This document shows, in pieces, positions 53,971 to 63,998 of a stretch of 64,000 nucleotides of DNA; positions within the stretch are counted from its first letter, which is position 1; each line of letters begins with the position of its first letter. Location of the stretch: the NCBI RefSeq assembly GCF_014652555.1, contig NZ_BMZA01000005.1, positions 53,348 to 117,347 of the forward strand, written 5' to 3'. The notes beneath the pieces are model-generated. The model made no database searches. It was not told where the DNA came from and was given only the letters and a program-made list of their open reading frames with translations. The stretch is from Novosphingobium colocasiae. Its GTDB lineage: Bacteria > Pseudomonadota > Alphaproteobacteria > Sphingomonadales > Sphingomonadaceae. Position numbers and translations under genes: made by a program.

Positions 53971-54753
53971 TTATTCCATGTACCAGCCATGGCTGGCGAC
54001 CAGCGATTGTCCGGTCAGCGCGTTGCTGGGGAAGGCGGCGAAGAACAGGGCGACTTCGGCGATGTCATCGACGGTGGTGAACTCGCCATCCACGGTCTGG
54101 CCGAGCATGACCTTCTTGATCACCTCGTCCTCGGAAATGCCCAGTTCCTTCGCCTGCTCGGGGATCTGCTTGTCCACCAGCGGGGTGCGCACGAAGCCGG
54201 GGCAGATCACGTTGGTGCGCACGCCCTTGGGCCCCGCCTCCTTGGCGATCGTGCGCGACAGGCCGAGCAGGCCGTGCTTTGCCGTCACATAGGCGCTTTT
54301 GAGCTTGCTCGCTTCCTTGGAGTGGACCGAGCCCATGAACAGGATCGTACCCGAGCCTTGGGCATACATATGCGGGATCACCGCTTTCGAGGTGAGGAAG
54401 GCCCCGTCGAGGTGGATCGCCAGCATCTTCTTCCAGTCGGCAAAGGCGAACTGTTCGATGGGGTTGACGATCTGGATGCCCGCGTTGGACACCAGCACAT
54501 CGACCGTGCCCCAGGCATCGACCACCTGCTGCACACCGGCGTTCACCTGTTCCTCGCTGGTTACGTCCATCGCCAGCGCAAGGCCGGCCGTTCCGTGTGC
54601 CGCCGCGATATCGTCCACCGCCTTTTGCGCGGCTTCCAGATTGATATCGGCGATGGCGACCTTGGCACCTTCGGCGGCATAGCGGCGGGCAATGGCGTTG
54701 CCGATGCCGCTGGCGGCGCCGGTGACGATGCAGACTTTGTCTTTCAGTTTCAT
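53971..54753 (-). CDS. bdhA: 3-hydroxybutyrate dehydrogenase
   Basis: 260-aa SDR. Cofactor loop [11 protein letters not shown] region [17 protein letters not shown], catalytic Ser in [21 protein letters not shown] with YVTAK (Tyr/Lys). The 3-hydroxybutyrate dehydrogenase-type pattern [28 protein letters not shown] is followed by [15 protein letters not shown]. It oxidises 3-hydroxybutyrate to acetoacetate, the exit step of polyhydroxybutyrate use. The ATG at 54753 is chosen; the frame is open further upstream. A patatin gene lies 31 nt upstream on the same strand. Confidence 0.92.
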   Translation of the reverse strand: MKLKDKVCIVTGAASGIGNAIARRYAAEGAKVAIADINLEAAQKAVDDIAAAHGTAGLALAMDVTSEEQVNAGVQQVVDAWGTVDVLVSNAGIQIVNPIEQFAFADWKKMLAIHLDGAFLTSKAVIPHMYAQGSGTILFMGSVHSKEASKLKSAYVTAKHGLLGLSRTIAKEAGPKGVRTNVICPGFVRTPLVDKQIPEQAKELGISEDEVIKKVMLGQTVDGEFTTVDDIAEVALFFAAFPSNALTGQSLVASHGWYME

Positions 54754-54784
54754 GGGTAACAGCGGCTCCGGGTTGACCGGCGGG

Positions 54785-55945
54785 TCAGCCGACGTGCGGC
54801 GTGGCCCCGACAAGGTCGAAAGTGGCGATTTCATCCGGCTTGAGTTTGCGGTTGATCCAGTCCGGATGCTTGAGCGAGATCATCGCATCGTGGTAGCCCA
54901 GTGCCCAGTGCTCGTTGACCGTCATGCGCGAGAACTCATAGTCCTTCGAATTGGTTTCGAAGCCATGGCCGCGATTGATCAGGTGCATGATCGCCACGGG
55001 CCCTTCGGGGCGATAGGCGAGCAGTTCGGCCAGGTCCGGATCGTCGAGGAGATCGTCCGGCAGCTTGCGCGCCAGCCGCCGGGCCGCTGAACTGAGCTTC
55101 TGGAGGCGGCGGTTCATGTCGGTGTTGAGCCGGGTGCGGCTGGAAAAGCGCACGTCCTTTTCGCGCTGGGCAACGTCGGCCATGGTGCGCGGCATATCGC
55201 CGGTGGCGGCGAACAGATCGACCTGGAACACATTCATGCAACAGGTTTCGCGGTGGTCCAGCACGAACTGCAGCGGCGTGTTGGAAAGGAGGGCACCGTC
55301 CCAGTACCATTCGCCATCGACTTCCACGGCCGGCAGCCCCGGCGGCAGCGCGCCGCTGGCCATGATATGCTCCACCCGGATCTCGCGTTCGTGATTGTCG
55401 AAAAAGGCGAAGTTGCCGTTGCGGATGTTGACCGCGCCGACGCTGAGGCGGGTATCCTTGTGGTTGATCCGGTCGAAATCGACGATGTCGAGCAAGGTGC
55501 GGCGCAGCGGCGTGGTGTCGTAATAGCTCAATTGCCCGATTTCGCGGGGCCAGTTGGGCAGCGGCATCGGTATGCGCGGGTTGAAGAAGCCTGGGACGCC
55601 GATGGTGCAGCCGATCGCGGCGGAGGCTTCGTTGAAGGCGCGGCGCGCGAAGCCGATCGGCTCATCAAGGTGGTAGAGCAAATCGGAAGAGACGAGGTTC
55701 CAGAACTTGCGCAGCGCCGCAACGCGATCCTCGGGCGCGTTGCCGGCGATGATCGCGCCGTTGATCGCGCCGATCGAAATTCCGGCGATCCAGTCCGGCA
55801 CGACGCCGGCTTCGTCCAGCGCCTGATAGACCCCGGCCTGGAACGCGCCGAGCGAACCGCCGCCCTGCATCACGAAAACGTCATGGACTTCGTCGACAGG
55901 GCGGGCTTCAGCCTTCAACTGGGTTCGCGGTGCGTGCATGGGCAT
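54785..55945 (-). CDS. Patatin-like phospholipase/esterase
   Basis: 386 aa. Oxyanion motif [12 protein letters not shown], nucleophile Ser in GISIGA and Asp of the dyad in [12 protein letters not shown]-terminal extension carries DUF3734-type sequence ([21 protein letters not shown]). Such patatins are often paired with 3-hydroxybutyrate dehydrogenase, as here. A role in PHB granule or lipid turnover is inferred. Confidence 0.9.
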   Translation of the reverse strand: MPMHAPRTQLKAEARPVDEVHDVFVMQGGGSLGAFQAGVYQALDEAGVVPDWIAGISIGAINGAIIAGNAPEDRVAALRKFWNLVSSDLLYHLDEPIGFARRAFNEASAAIGCTIGVPGFFNPRIPMPLPNWPREIGQLSYYDTTPLRRTLLDIVDFDRINHKDTRLSVGAVNIRNGNFAFFDNHEREIRVEHIMASGALPPGLPAVEVDGEWYWDGALLSNTPLQFVLDHRETCCMNVFQVDLFAATGDMPRTMADVAQREKDVRFSSRTRLNTDMNRRLQKLSSAARRLARKLPDDLLDDPDLAELLAYRPEGPVAIMHLINRGHGFETNSKDYEFSRMTVNEHWALGYHDAMISLKHPDWINRKLKPDEIATFDLVGATPHVG

Positions 55946-55987
55946 GCCTTCTTCTTGATCGGCCTTGGGTAAACGGCCGTGCAGATA

Positions 55988-56001
55988 TTGCGATGCAGCA
56001 A
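55988..56001. promoter_or_regulatory. TTGC-GATGCA-GCAA inverted repeat upstream of patatin-bdhA
   Basis: TTGC and GCAA flank six bases, 43 nt before the patatin start. TGC/GCA-rich palindromes are bound by PhaR, the PHB regulator of alphaproteobacteria, and the two genes downstream fit that regulon. The motif is short and could be chance. Confidence 0.3.
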
Positions 56002-56064
56002 AATGGCCCGCGCCGCGCCCGGTTGCAAGCCTGCAATTGGTCAGTATCGCTCCCGGCTTGGGAT

Positions 56065-58815
56065 TTACGCCAGCTCGGCGCGGGTGATTTCCTCGTTAGA
56101 AACTTCGAGAAGCCGTCTTTCCAATGCCTTGAGCCGGCTTTGCGAGGTCAGCTTTTCGCCCAGCAGATCAGTTACGTAGAACGTATCGGCAGCGCGCTCG
56201 CCATAAGTGGTGATGTGGGCGGAATGCACCATCAGCTTGCTCTGGAACAGCGCATGGGCAAGCCGGTTCAGCAAGGCCGGGCGATCGCGGGCGTTAACCT
56301 CGACGACGGTGAAGCGGTTCGACGCCTTGTTGTCGATCGCGACTCGCGGGCGGACTTCGAACGCATCGGCACGCGGGCGGGCGTCGGGCTTGGCGACCAG
56401 TTGCGGCAGGATCTTGACCCGGTTGGCCAGGGCGTTGTCGATCGCCACCCGCAGGCGTTCCAACTGGCCTTCTTCGCGGAACGGGCGGCCCAGCGGGTCC
56501 TGGATCAGGAAATTGTCCACCGCGCGGCCATTGCGGGTGGTGTGGATGCGCGCATCGATGATGTTGCCGCCGGCCAGATGGATGCCCCCGGCGATGCGAT
56601 AGAACAGGCCCGGATGGTCCGAGGCGATGACCGTGACCAGCGTGGCCCCGCGTGCCGGATAGAAGGTGGTGCGAATGTCGAGCGGGGTACCCTGTTTCTG
56701 GACAAACTGTTCGAGATTGCCGGCAATCACGTCCTCGCTCTCGGCGATCCAGTATGGATCGGCGAAACGCTCGCCCACGCTCTGCACAAGTTCGGCGAGG
56801 CGCGGCGACATCGCTGCCACCGCCGCCTTCTTGGCGGCGACCCGCTTTTCACGGCCGAATTCGGCATGGCCCAGCCGCAGCCGCTCCTCGGCCGCAGCAT
56901 AAAGCTCGCCGATAAGCTGGCGCTTCCAGGAATTCCAGGTGCCGGGCCCGACCGCGCGGATGTCGACGATGGTGAGAATGGTCAACTGGCGCAGCCGGTC
57001 CACCGACTGGACCAGTTCCACGAAATCGGCGATCGTCTTGCCGTCCGAAAGGTCGCGCTTGAAGGCGACCGCGCTGATCGTCAGGTGCATTCGCACCAGC
57101 CAACTGACCAGTTCGGTTTCCACCTCGTCCAGCCCGAAGCGGGGGCCCAGCTTCATCGCGATTTCCGCGCCCAGCACCGAATGATCGCCGCCCCGGCCCT
57201 TGGCGATATCGTGCAGCAGCACCGCGACATAGATTGCCCGGCGCGATTGCAGCTTGTGGACGATATCGTGCGCCAGCGGATGGTCTTGCGCCAGTTCGCC
57301 CTTCTCGATGCGCGAAAGCAGGCCGATGGCGCGGATGGTGTGCTCGTCCACCGTATAGTGGTGGTACATATCGAACTGCATCTGCGCATTGACGCGGCCG
57401 AATTCAGTGACGAAGCGGCCGAACACCCCCGCCTCATTGAAGCTGCGCAGCGCCTTTTCCGGGTCTTTCGGGCTGGTCAGCAGTTCCATGAACAGCTCGT
57501 TCGCCCGCCGGTCGTTGCGCACGGCTTCCTTGATCAACACCACATCGTGATTGATGATGCGCAGCGTATCCGGGTGGATATCCAGCCCCTCGCGCTCGGC
57601 CAGCGCGAAAATCTCGATCAGGCGGACCGGATCGGCCTTGAACCAGCCTTCGCCCGGCGCTGAAATCCGCCCGCCATAAACACTGTAGCCCTTGAGCTTG
57701 CGGGGCCGGGCGCGGAACCCTGCCAGAAGGCCGCGCGGCTGCTTGCGCACGAACTGTTCGTCAAGCTGGGCCAGGAACACTCCGGTCAGGTTGCCGACCA
57801 CTTTGGCCTGCAGGAAGAACATGTGCATGAACCGCTCGACCGCGCTCTTGCCCGGCCGGTCGGTATATTTCATCCGCGCGGCGACTTCGCGCTGCAGGTC
57901 GAAGGTCAGCCGGTCCTCGGCCCGGCGGGTGATGGTGTGCAGATGGCAGCGCACCGCCCAGAAGAATGTCTCGGCCCGCCGGAACGAGCGGTATTCGCGC
58001 GGGGACAGCAGCCCGACTGACACCAGCTCGCTCGGGTCGCGGACCTGATAGATGTATTTGCCGATCCAGTAGAGCGTGTGCAGATCGCGCAGCGATCCCT
58101 TGCCCTCCTTGACATTGGGCTCGACGACATAGCGGCTGTCGCCCATACGCTTGTGGCGTTCCTCACGCTCGGCCAGCTTTTCGACGACGAACTGGCGCTC
58201 GGTCCCGGAAACCACTTCCTTCCAGAACTTCTGCCGCACTTCGTCGAACAGCGCCTGATCGCCCCACACATAGCGGCCTTCCAGCATGGCGGTGCGGATG
58301 GTCAGGTCCGACCGGCACATCTTGACCATCTCGCTGAGCGAGCGGCTGGAATGGCCGACCTTGAGACCCAGGTCCCAGAGGAAATAGAGCATCGCCTCGA
58401 TCACCTGCTCACACCACGGGGTGGACTTGATCGGGGTGATGAAAGCCACGTCGACATCGGAATGCGGGGCCATCTCGCCGCGCCCGTACCCGCCGACCGC
58501 AAGGATCGCCAGGCGCTCGCCGGTCGAGCGGTTGATCGCCGGATAGACATGCGCGGTGACATGATCGTGGATCAGGCGGATCAACTGATCGACCAGAAAC
58601 GCCTGCGCTTCCGCCACTTCGTGCCCGGCCGAGGGCTTCTCGCGCAGGCGGCGGGCGATCTCGGAGCGGCCATCCTCCAGCGCCTCGCGCAGCAGCTCGA
58701 CCACGGCCTGACGCCCCTTGGCCGCGCCGATATCCTCGACGATGCCGGCAATCCGGTCAACCAGATTGCGCCGGTCGATCACGGCGCGGGGGGAGGCAAT
58801 GCGGATCACGGTCAT
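56065..58815 (-). CDS. glnD: Bifunctional uridylyltransferase/uridylyl-removing enzyme
   Basis: 916 aa. The nucleotidyltransferase domain has the motif GGYGRGEMAPHSDVDVAF (~residues 109-126), a helical PII-uridylyltransferase linker follows, then an HD domain (LLHDIAKGRGGDHS, ~residue 535). Two C-terminal ACT domains sense glutamine (VTVIASDHPGLFYRIAG and FTVVEVNARDRPALLNRLA). It controls PII proteins and hence nitrogen assimilation. Divergent from lgt. Confidence 0.97.
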   Translation of the reverse strand: MTVIRIASPRAVIDRRNLVDRIAGIVEDIGAAKGRQAVVELLREALEDGRSEIARRLREKPSAGHEVAEAQAFLVDQLIRLIHDHVTAHVYPAINRSTGERLAILAVGGYGRGEMAPHSDVDVAFITPIKSTPWCEQVIEAMLYFLWDLGLKVGHSSRSLSEMVKMCRSDLTIRTAMLEGRYVWGDQALFDEVRQKFWKEVVSGTERQFVVEKLAEREERHKRMGDSRYVVEPNVKEGKGSLRDLHTLYWIGKYIYQVRDPSELVSVGLLSPREYRSFRRAETFFWAVRCHLHTITRRAEDRLTFDLQREVAARMKYTDRPGKSAVERFMHMFFLQAKVVGNLTGVFLAQLDEQFVRKQPRGLLAGFRARPRKLKGYSVYGGRISAPGEGWFKADPVRLIEIFALAEREGLDIHPDTLRIINHDVVLIKEAVRNDRRANELFMELLTSPKDPEKALRSFNEAGVFGRFVTEFGRVNAQMQFDMYHHYTVDEHTIRAIGLLSRIEKGELAQDHPLAHDIVHKLQSRRAIYVAVLLHDIAKGRGGDHSVLGAEIAMKLGPRFGLDEVETELVSWLVRMHLTISAVAFKRDLSDGKTIADFVELVQSVDRLRQLTILTIVDIRAVGPGTWNSWKRQLIGELYAAAEERLRLGHAEFGREKRVAAKKAAVAAMSPRLAELVQSVGERFADPYWIAESEDVIAGNLEQFVQKQGTPLDIRTTFYPARGATLVTVIASDHPGLFYRIAGGIHLAGGNIIDARIHTTRNGRAVDNFLIQDPLGRPFREEGQLERLRVAIDNALANRVKILPQLVAKPDARPRADAFEVRPRVAIDNKASNRFTVVEVNARDRPALLNRLAHALFQSKLMVHSAHITTYGERAADTFYVTDLLGEKLTSQSRLKALERRLLEVSNEEITRAELA

Positions 58816-59021
58816 GACCTGGGACTTCTACCTAGCGAGCGAGCAGCGCCCGTCCGATTGTTTCCACTTCACCCGCAACGCCGGTGCGAACATTACCCGC
58901 TACCATCGACGTGCCGGCTATGCCAGAAGGCCGCACGACGCCCCGGCAAGCGCCTGTTACCAGGAAGTGCGGTGTGTCCCATGAAAATGCAAGCGAGGTC
59001 CGTGACTTGTCCCTGATTTCC

Positions 59022-59918
59022 ATGGCCGCGAGCGCCGTCCAGAGTTACGAACCGATCCGCTGGGCGGACCTGGGGCTGAAGAACGGCATAGACATCGGCT
59101 CCTTTCGTCTGCGTTACTATTCGCTGGCCTATCTCGCCGGCATCATGCTGGGATACTGGCACCTTTCGCGCATGATCCGCTCGCCCGGCGCGCCGCTCGC
59201 CCAGCGCCACGCCGATGACCTGTTCTTCTACTGTACGCTCGGCATCATCCTCGGCGGGCGGCTCGGCTACGCGACGTTCTATACCGGCGGTGACACCGGC
59301 ATCCCCAGCTTGTGGACCCGGCCTAGCGAACTGCTCAGCCTGTGGCACGGCGGGATGAGCTTTCACGGCGGTCTGATCGGGGTGATCCTGGCGATGGCCT
59401 GGGTTTCCTGGCGCGGGCAGCTCAATTTCCTGCGGGTGGCCGATTACATTGCGGTCTGCGTCCCGTTCGGCATGCTGTTCGGCCGCATCGCCAACTTCAT
59501 CAATGGCGAATTGTGGGGCAGGGTGGTCGCGTCTCCCGTCCCGTGGGCAATGATCTTTCCCGATGCGCCCGACCAGCTCCCGCGCCACCCCAGCCAGCTT
59601 TACGAAGCGGGGCTGGAGGGGCTGCTGATGATCGTCATCATGCTCTCGCTCTACTGGCTGACCCGCGCGCGGTTCCGGCCGGGATTGCTGGTCGGCGTGT
59701 TCACGGCCGGGATCGGTGCGGCGCGCTTTACGGTGGAATTCTTCCGCGAACCCGATGCCCAGTTGGCCGAATTCGCCCGATCGACCGGGCTGTCGATGGG
59801 TCAGTGGCTCACCATTCCGCTGATCGCGCTGGGGATCGGTCTGGTGGTGCGGGCGATGCTGCGTCCTGCGCTCGGCAGCGCGCAGCGGGCTGCGGCCTCA
59901 AGCGCGGTGGAGGGATGA
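59022..59918 (+). CDS. lgt: Prolipoprotein diacylglyceryl transferase
   Basis: 298-aa membrane enzyme that attaches diacylglycerol to lipobox cysteines (for instance in CyoA and the 56-aa lipoprotein here). Seven hydrophobic helices; the Lgt signature GRIANFINGELWGR and RHPSQLYEAGLEG are present, as is the HGGMSFHGG motif. The ATG at 59022 is preferred; an in-frame TTG at 59007 is the alternative. The frame is open upstream to 58884 without homology. Its stop overlaps the next start (ATGA). Confidence 0.95.
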   Translation: MAASAVQSYEPIRWADLGLKNGIDIGSFRLRYYSLAYLAGIMLGYWHLSRMIRSPGAPLAQRHADDLFFYCTLGIILGGRLGYATFYTGGDTGIPSLWTRPSELLSLWHGGMSFHGGLIGVILAMAWVSWRGQLNFLRVADYIAVCVPFGMLFGRIANFINGELWGRVVASPVPWAMIFPDAPDQLPRHPSQLYEAGLEGLLMIVIMLSLYWLTRARFRPGLLVGVFTAGIGAARFTVEFFREPDAQLAEFARSTGLSMGQWLTIPLIALGIGLVVRAMLRPALGSAQRAAASSAVEG

Positions 59919-60985
59919 CGGTCCCGCACGAAACCGAGGCGCTGACCGCGATCTTTCGCCGGCTGATCGAAAACTACGGCCCGATCTCGCTTGCCCACTA
60001 CATGGGCGAATCGAACGCGCGCTATTACGCCGGCAAGGACCCGCTGGGCGAGGACGGGGATTTCATCACCGCGCCGGAAATCAGCCAGATGTTCGGCGAA
60101 CTGATCGGCCTGTGGCTGGCCGATATGTGGATCAACGCCGGGCGGCCTGATGAAATCCACTATGTCGAACTCGGCCCCGGCCGGGGCACGCTCGCGCAGG
60201 ACGCCTTGCGGGCGATGCGGCGCTATGGTCTGGAGCCTTCCGTCCATTTCGTCGAGGGTTCGACCGCGCTCAAGGCGATCCAGCTCGAAGCGGTTCCGCA
60301 GGCCTACTGGCACGACGATCTCTCTACCCTGCCGATGTACGGCCCGCTGCTGATCGTCGGGAACGAGTTTCTCGATGCGCTGCCGGTCCGCCAACTCGTC
60401 CGGACGGAGGCCGGCTGGCGCGAACGGATGGTCGGCTGGCAGGACGGCCGGCTGCTGCCGGTGCTCGGCACGATGCCGATGGACGCTGCCGTCCGCGCCG
60501 AGCAGCGCCCGGACCTGCGCGGCACGCCCGATGGCACCATCGTCGAGACCAGCCCGGCTGCCGCCGCCGTGGTTTACGAAATCGCCGGACGGTTGATCGA
60601 TCAGGGCGGCGCGGCGCTGCTGATCGATTACGGCTATGACGAACCGCGCACCGGCTCCACCCTGCAGGCCGTGCGCGCGCACATGAAGGTCGATCCTTTC
60701 GCCCTGCCCGGAGAGGCGGACCTGACCGCGCATGTCGATTTCCACGCCTTGTCCAACGCCGCCCTCTCGCGCGGTTGCCGGTGGCTGGGGACGGTGGAGC
60801 AAGGCCGCTTCCTGCGCAATCTCGGCATCGAGGCGCGTGCCGAAGCCTTGTCGAAAGTCGCGCCCGAACATGCCGAGGCCATCCATTCCGCCTGCACCCG
60901 CCTGACCGCCGAAGGCCAGATGGGCGCGCTGTTCAAGGTCCTCGGCCTCGCCGCGCCCAACTGGCCCGACGGTGCGGGGTTCTGA
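59915..60985 (+). CDS. MidA/NDUFAF7-type SAM-dependent methyltransferase
   Basis: 356 aa with the conserved N-terminus of the family (YGPISLAHYMGESNARYYAGKDPLGEDGDFITAPEISQMFGELIG), SAM site VELGPGRGTLAQD and NEFLDALPVRQ. The mitochondrial relative NDUFAF7 methylates an arginine of complex I; the bacterial role is inferred from this. Translationally coupled to lgt (ATGA overlap), an arrangement I recall from other alphaproteobacteria. Confidence 0.92.
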   Translation: MTVPHETEALTAIFRRLIENYGPISLAHYMGESNARYYAGKDPLGEDGDFITAPEISQMFGELIGLWLADMWINAGRPDEIHYVELGPGRGTLAQDALRAMRRYGLEPSVHFVEGSTALKAIQLEAVPQAYWHDDLSTLPMYGPLLIVGNEFLDALPVRQLVRTEAGWRERMVGWQDGRLLPVLGTMPMDAAVRAEQRPDLRGTPDGTIVETSPAAAAVVYEIAGRLIDQGGAALLIDYGYDEPRTGSTLQAVRAHMKVDPFALPGEADLTAHVDFHALSNAALSRGCRWLGTVEQGRFLRNLGIEARAEALSKVAPEHAEAIHSACTRLTAEGQMGALFKVLGLAAPNWPDGAGF

Positions 60986-60988
60986 AGG

Positions 60989-61273
60989 TCAGATCCCGAG
61001 CGCCTTGCGCAATTCGGCGTTGATGCGCGATTGCCAGCCTTTGCCGGTCGCGCGGAACTTTTCGATCACATCCGGATCAAGCCGCAGCGTGACCTGCTTT
61101 TTGGGGTTGGGTGAGGCGGGGCGGCCAAGCGATCGGAGCGTCCCCGTTGCCGGTCGGACCAGTTGATCGCCCTTGTATATGGCGGCCGTCCTGAACATTT
61201 CCTCTGTCCACTCGACATAATCGTCATCCGGATCAGTCCAGGGTTCGGAAGCGGGCTTTGTGTTCTCGTTCAT
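60989..61273 (-). CDS. BrnA-type antitoxin
   Basis: 94 aa. The C-terminal ribbon-helix-helix (KKQVTLRLDPDVIEKFRATGKGWQSRINAELRKAL) is typical of BrnA/DUF4415 antitoxins; the N-terminal part (WTEEMFRTAAIYKGDQLVRP) would bind the toxin. It overlaps the toxin gene by 41 nt. It ends 3 nt from the convergent methyltransferase gene. Confidence 0.88.
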   Translation of the reverse strand: MNENTKPASEPWTDPDDDYVEWTEEMFRTAAIYKGDQLVRPATGTLRSLGRPASPNPKKQVTLRLDPDVIEKFRATGKGWQSRINAELRKALGI

Positions 61274-61520
61274 GGGTCGGATAGATCGTGATTATGCGGC
61301 GCTTGCCGTCTCGCGGCGTCCAGACCAGATGGACGCGCTCGTTTCCAATATAGCCCCACACGCGATAGCGGGTCTCACCGTAGTCCGCGCGATCGTCCTC
61401 GATCTGGACATATTCGCCCGCGAAGACGGTGCCGGCAGCGGCCATATCCACCCCGCGTTCGGCGAGGATTCTCTGCCGTTTGTCGTCGTCAAACTCGATG
61501 TCCACCCGCGCCTCCGCCAA
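61233..61520 (-). CDS. BrnT-type ribonuclease toxin
   Basis: 95 aa of the BrnT fold: IEFDDDKRQRILAERGVDMAAAGTVFAGEYVQIEDDRADYGETRYRVWGYIGNERVHLVWTPRDGKRRIITIYPTHERE. The start differs from the common FEWDxxKAxxNxxKHG pattern, but the YGETRYRxxGxxxxR and TxRDGxRRIIT core and terminal ExE are kept. It likely cleaves RNA and is neutralised by the overlapping BrnA. Toxin-first order is normal for brnTA. Confidence 0.88.
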   Translation of the reverse strand: MAEARVDIEFDDDKRQRILAERGVDMAAAGTVFAGEYVQIEDDRADYGETRYRVWGYIGNERVHLVWTPRDGKRRIITIYPTHEREHKARFRTLD

Positions 61521-61573
61521 GTGGCTTAGCGCAAAGACTGCGAAATGGGGCGTGAACTCTTGTTCAGCGCGGA

Positions 61574-61596
61574 CTATTTATGTAACTACAAAAATA
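61574..61596. promoter_or_regulatory. brnTA promoter with small palindrome
   Basis: An AT-rich island 55-75 nt before the brnT start. It holds TGTAACTACA (61581-61590, palindromic apart from the central two bases) within TATTT...AAATA arms. On the minus strand CATAAATAG could serve as the -10. Autoregulation by the BrnT-BrnA complex is known for the family; the exact site here is inferred. Confidence 0.35.
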
Positions 61597-61610
61597 CCAC
61601 CGGTCAACCC

Positions 61611-63998
61611 CTACTCCGCCGCCAGCAGTTCCTCCGCACCGATCAGGTCGACACTCACCAGTCGCGACACGCCCTTTTCCACCATTGTCACGCCGAACAG
61701 ACGATGCATTCGGCTCATCGTCACGGCATTGTGCGTGACGATCAGGTAACGGGTGTCGGTCTCCTTCGTCATCGCGTCGAGCAGGTCACAGAACCGCTCG
61801 ATGTTGGCGTCGTCGAGCGGGGCATCGACTTCGTCGAGCACGCAGATCGGCGCGGGGTTGGTCAGGAACAGGGCGAAGATCAGCGCCACGGCAGTCAAAG
61901 CCTGCTCGCCCCCGGACAGCAGGGTCAGCGATTGCAGCCGCTTGCCCGGCGGCTGGGCAAGGATCTCCAGCCCGGCTTCCAGCGGATCGTCCGAATCCAC
62001 CATTGCCAGGTGGGCCTGCCCGCCCTGGAACAGTTGCGTGAACAACCGGCGGAAATGGCCGTCCACCGCCTCGAAGGCGCTGCGCAGCCGTTCGCGCCCC
62101 TCGCGGTTGAGGTTGCCGATCGAGCCGCGCAGGCGGTTCACGGCCTCGGTCAGCTCGGCCTTTTCCGTGGCGTTGGTGCCGAGCCGGGCTTCGGCCTCGG
62201 CCAGTTCGTCAGCGGCGACGAGGTTGACCGGGCCGATCCTTTCGCGCTCGCTCGCCAGCCGGTCCATCGCGGCGGACTCGTCCGGCGCACTGCCCACCTC
62301 AGCCGATGCGAAGGCGAAGCGTTCGGGCAGTACAGGGGGCGGGCACTGGAACCGCTCGCCCGAAACACGCGCCATTTCGATCCGCCGCTGATCCTCCGCC
62401 TCGGCCCGCGCGGTCGCTCCCGCTCGCCCCTCGCGCGCGGCGGCCAGCCTCTCCTGCGCCGCACCCAGCGCGGCGTCGGCCAGTTTGGCGGCCTCGGTGG
62501 TGGTGGTGACCGCTGCTTCGGCTTGCCGCAATTCACTGCCCAGCCGTTCCCGCACCACTTCGGCTGCTTCGATCTGCGCCATCAATGCTGCGGGCTTGGC
62601 GGCGATCACGGCGCGCTCGGCCTCGATCTCTTCCTGACGGCCGGCCATCTGCGCCAGCCGGTTGGCGGCATCGCCGGCGCGCGCCTGCCAGCCGCGGATA
62701 TCGGCGGCCTGCGTTGCCGTCCGCTCCCGCAGCGCCGCCAGCGCCTGATCGTGGCTGGCAAGCGAGGCGGCGGCGGATTGCAGCGTCGCACGCGCCGTCT
62801 GATTGCGCAGGCGTGCGTTTTCCAAGGCGGCGCGGCCCAGTTCGGGGTCGGGTAGGGCGGCGCGACGGGCTTCGGCAGTTGCGCGGTCAGCCTGTGCCGC
62901 TTCGCGTTGGGCGGCAAGCTCGGCCAGCGACTGGTCCAGTTCGGCGCGCCGCGCGGCCTGGCGCTGGCGGGCGTCATCGGCCTGATCGACGGCGCGCAGC
63001 GCGGCCCGCTCGGCATCGGTGGCCCCGGCGACCGCGCGCTCCGCCCCGATCAGTTCGGCCTGCAGAGCCGACAGGCGGCGCTGGACATCGCCGCTGCGCG
63101 CCTCTGCGGCACCGGCGGCATCGCGCAACGGCGGGAGCCGGGCGTCGAGTTCGGCGAAACGGTTCTCCGCCTCCAGCCGCGCCGCTTCCGCCGCGCCTTC
63201 CCCCCGGGCGACGAAGCCGTCCCACCGGCGCAACACCCCGCCTAGCGTGACCAGCCACTCTCCCGGGGCGAGCGCGCGGCCGTCGTCTTCGGGGGCGACA
63301 TGGACTAGCGCCAGCCGCGCCGCCAGCTCGGCAGGGGCCTGCGTGACATGGCGGGCGAGCGTGTCGGGCACCGGCGACGGCGCGGCGGCTCCGGTCCAGA
63401 ACCGGCCGTCCGCACCGACGACCTGGCCCAACGGCGCGCGCGCGTCGCGGCCCAGCACTGCCGCCACGGCGCGCTCGTAACCCGGCGCGGCGCGGACCGC
63501 GTCGATGGCGACGGGCAGGCCATGCGCGGCCTTCGCCCCCCTTGCGCGGGCCTCGCGGTCCTTCAGCAGCGCTGCGTGCTCACGCTCGATCCCGGCCAGA
63601 TCGGCGCGCGCGGTGGCGAGCGCGGAGGAGGCTTCGTCGCGTTCCGCCAGCAGGTCAGCCTTGCCCGATTGCAGCGCGTCCAGCCGGGCGCGGGCGGTGG
63701 CGAGCGCGGCGCTGGCAGCTTCGGCGGTACCGCGCGCCTGCGCCACGGCGGCATCGAGATCGCCGGCGGCGACCAAGGCGCTGATCTGCCCGCCGACCCG
63801 CGCAGCGTCCTGGTCCAGCCGGTCCAGCCGCGCGCGGGCTTGCGTGCATTCCGCCTCGGCGATGCGCCATTCGGCTTCTACCCCGGCTTGCGCGGCGGTG
63901 GCCTGCGCCAGATCGAGTTCGGCGGTGCGGCTGGCCTGTTCCGCGCCTTCCAGCGCGTGCGCCACGCGCGGTCGCTGGGCCTCGTCGGCCGCGAGGCG
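61611..63998 (-). CDS. smc: Chromosome segregation protein SMC, C-terminal part (runs off window)
   Basis: At least 795 residues; the N-terminus lies beyond the right edge. Reading in, there is the end of a coiled coil (Ala/Glu/Arg-rich heptads), the hinge (APGYERAVAAVLGRDARAPLGQV), and a second long coiled coil. The C-terminal ATPase half follows, with ABC signature LLSGGEQALTAVAL and Walker B CVLDEVDAPLDDAN, then the conserved YLIVTHNAVTMSRMHRLFGVTM. It organises the chromosome with ScpA/ScpB. Not a broken gene: it is simply cut by the window. Confidence 0.95.
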   Translation of the reverse strand, partial: RLAADEAQRPRVAHALEGAEQASRTAELDLAQATAAQAGVEAEWRIAEAECTQARARLDRLDQDAARVGGQISALVAAGDLDAAVAQARGTAEAASAALATARARLDALQSGKADLLAERDEASSALATARADLAGIEREHAALLKDREARARGAKAAHGLPVAIDAVRAAPGYERAVAAVLGRDARAPLGQVVGADGRFWTGAAAPSPVPDTLARHVTQAPAELAARLALVHVAPEDDGRALAPGEWLVTLGGVLRRWDGFVARGEGAAEAARLEAENRFAELDARLPPLRDAAGAAEARSGDVQRRLSALQAELIGAERAVAGATDAERAALRAVDQADDARQRQAARRAELDQSLAELAAQREAAQADRATAEARRAALPDPELGRAALENARLRNQTARATLQSAAASLASHDQALAALRERTATQAADIRGWQARAGDAANRLAQMAGRQEEIEAERAVIAAKPAALMAQIEAAEVVRERLGSELRQAEAAVTTTTEAAKLADAALGAAQERLAAAREGRAGATARAEAEDQRRIEMARVSGERFQCPPPVLPERFAFASAEVGSAPDESAAMDRLASERERIGPVNLVAADELAEAEARLGTNATEKAELTEAVNRLRGSIGNLNREGRERLRSAFEAVDGHFRRLFTQLFQGGQAHLAMVDSDDPLEAGLEILAQPPGKRLQSLTLLSGGEQALTAVALIFALFLTNPAPICVLDEVDAPLDDANIERFCDLLDAMTKETDTRYLIVTHNAVTMSRMHRLFGVTMVEKGVSRLVSVDLIGAEELLAAE

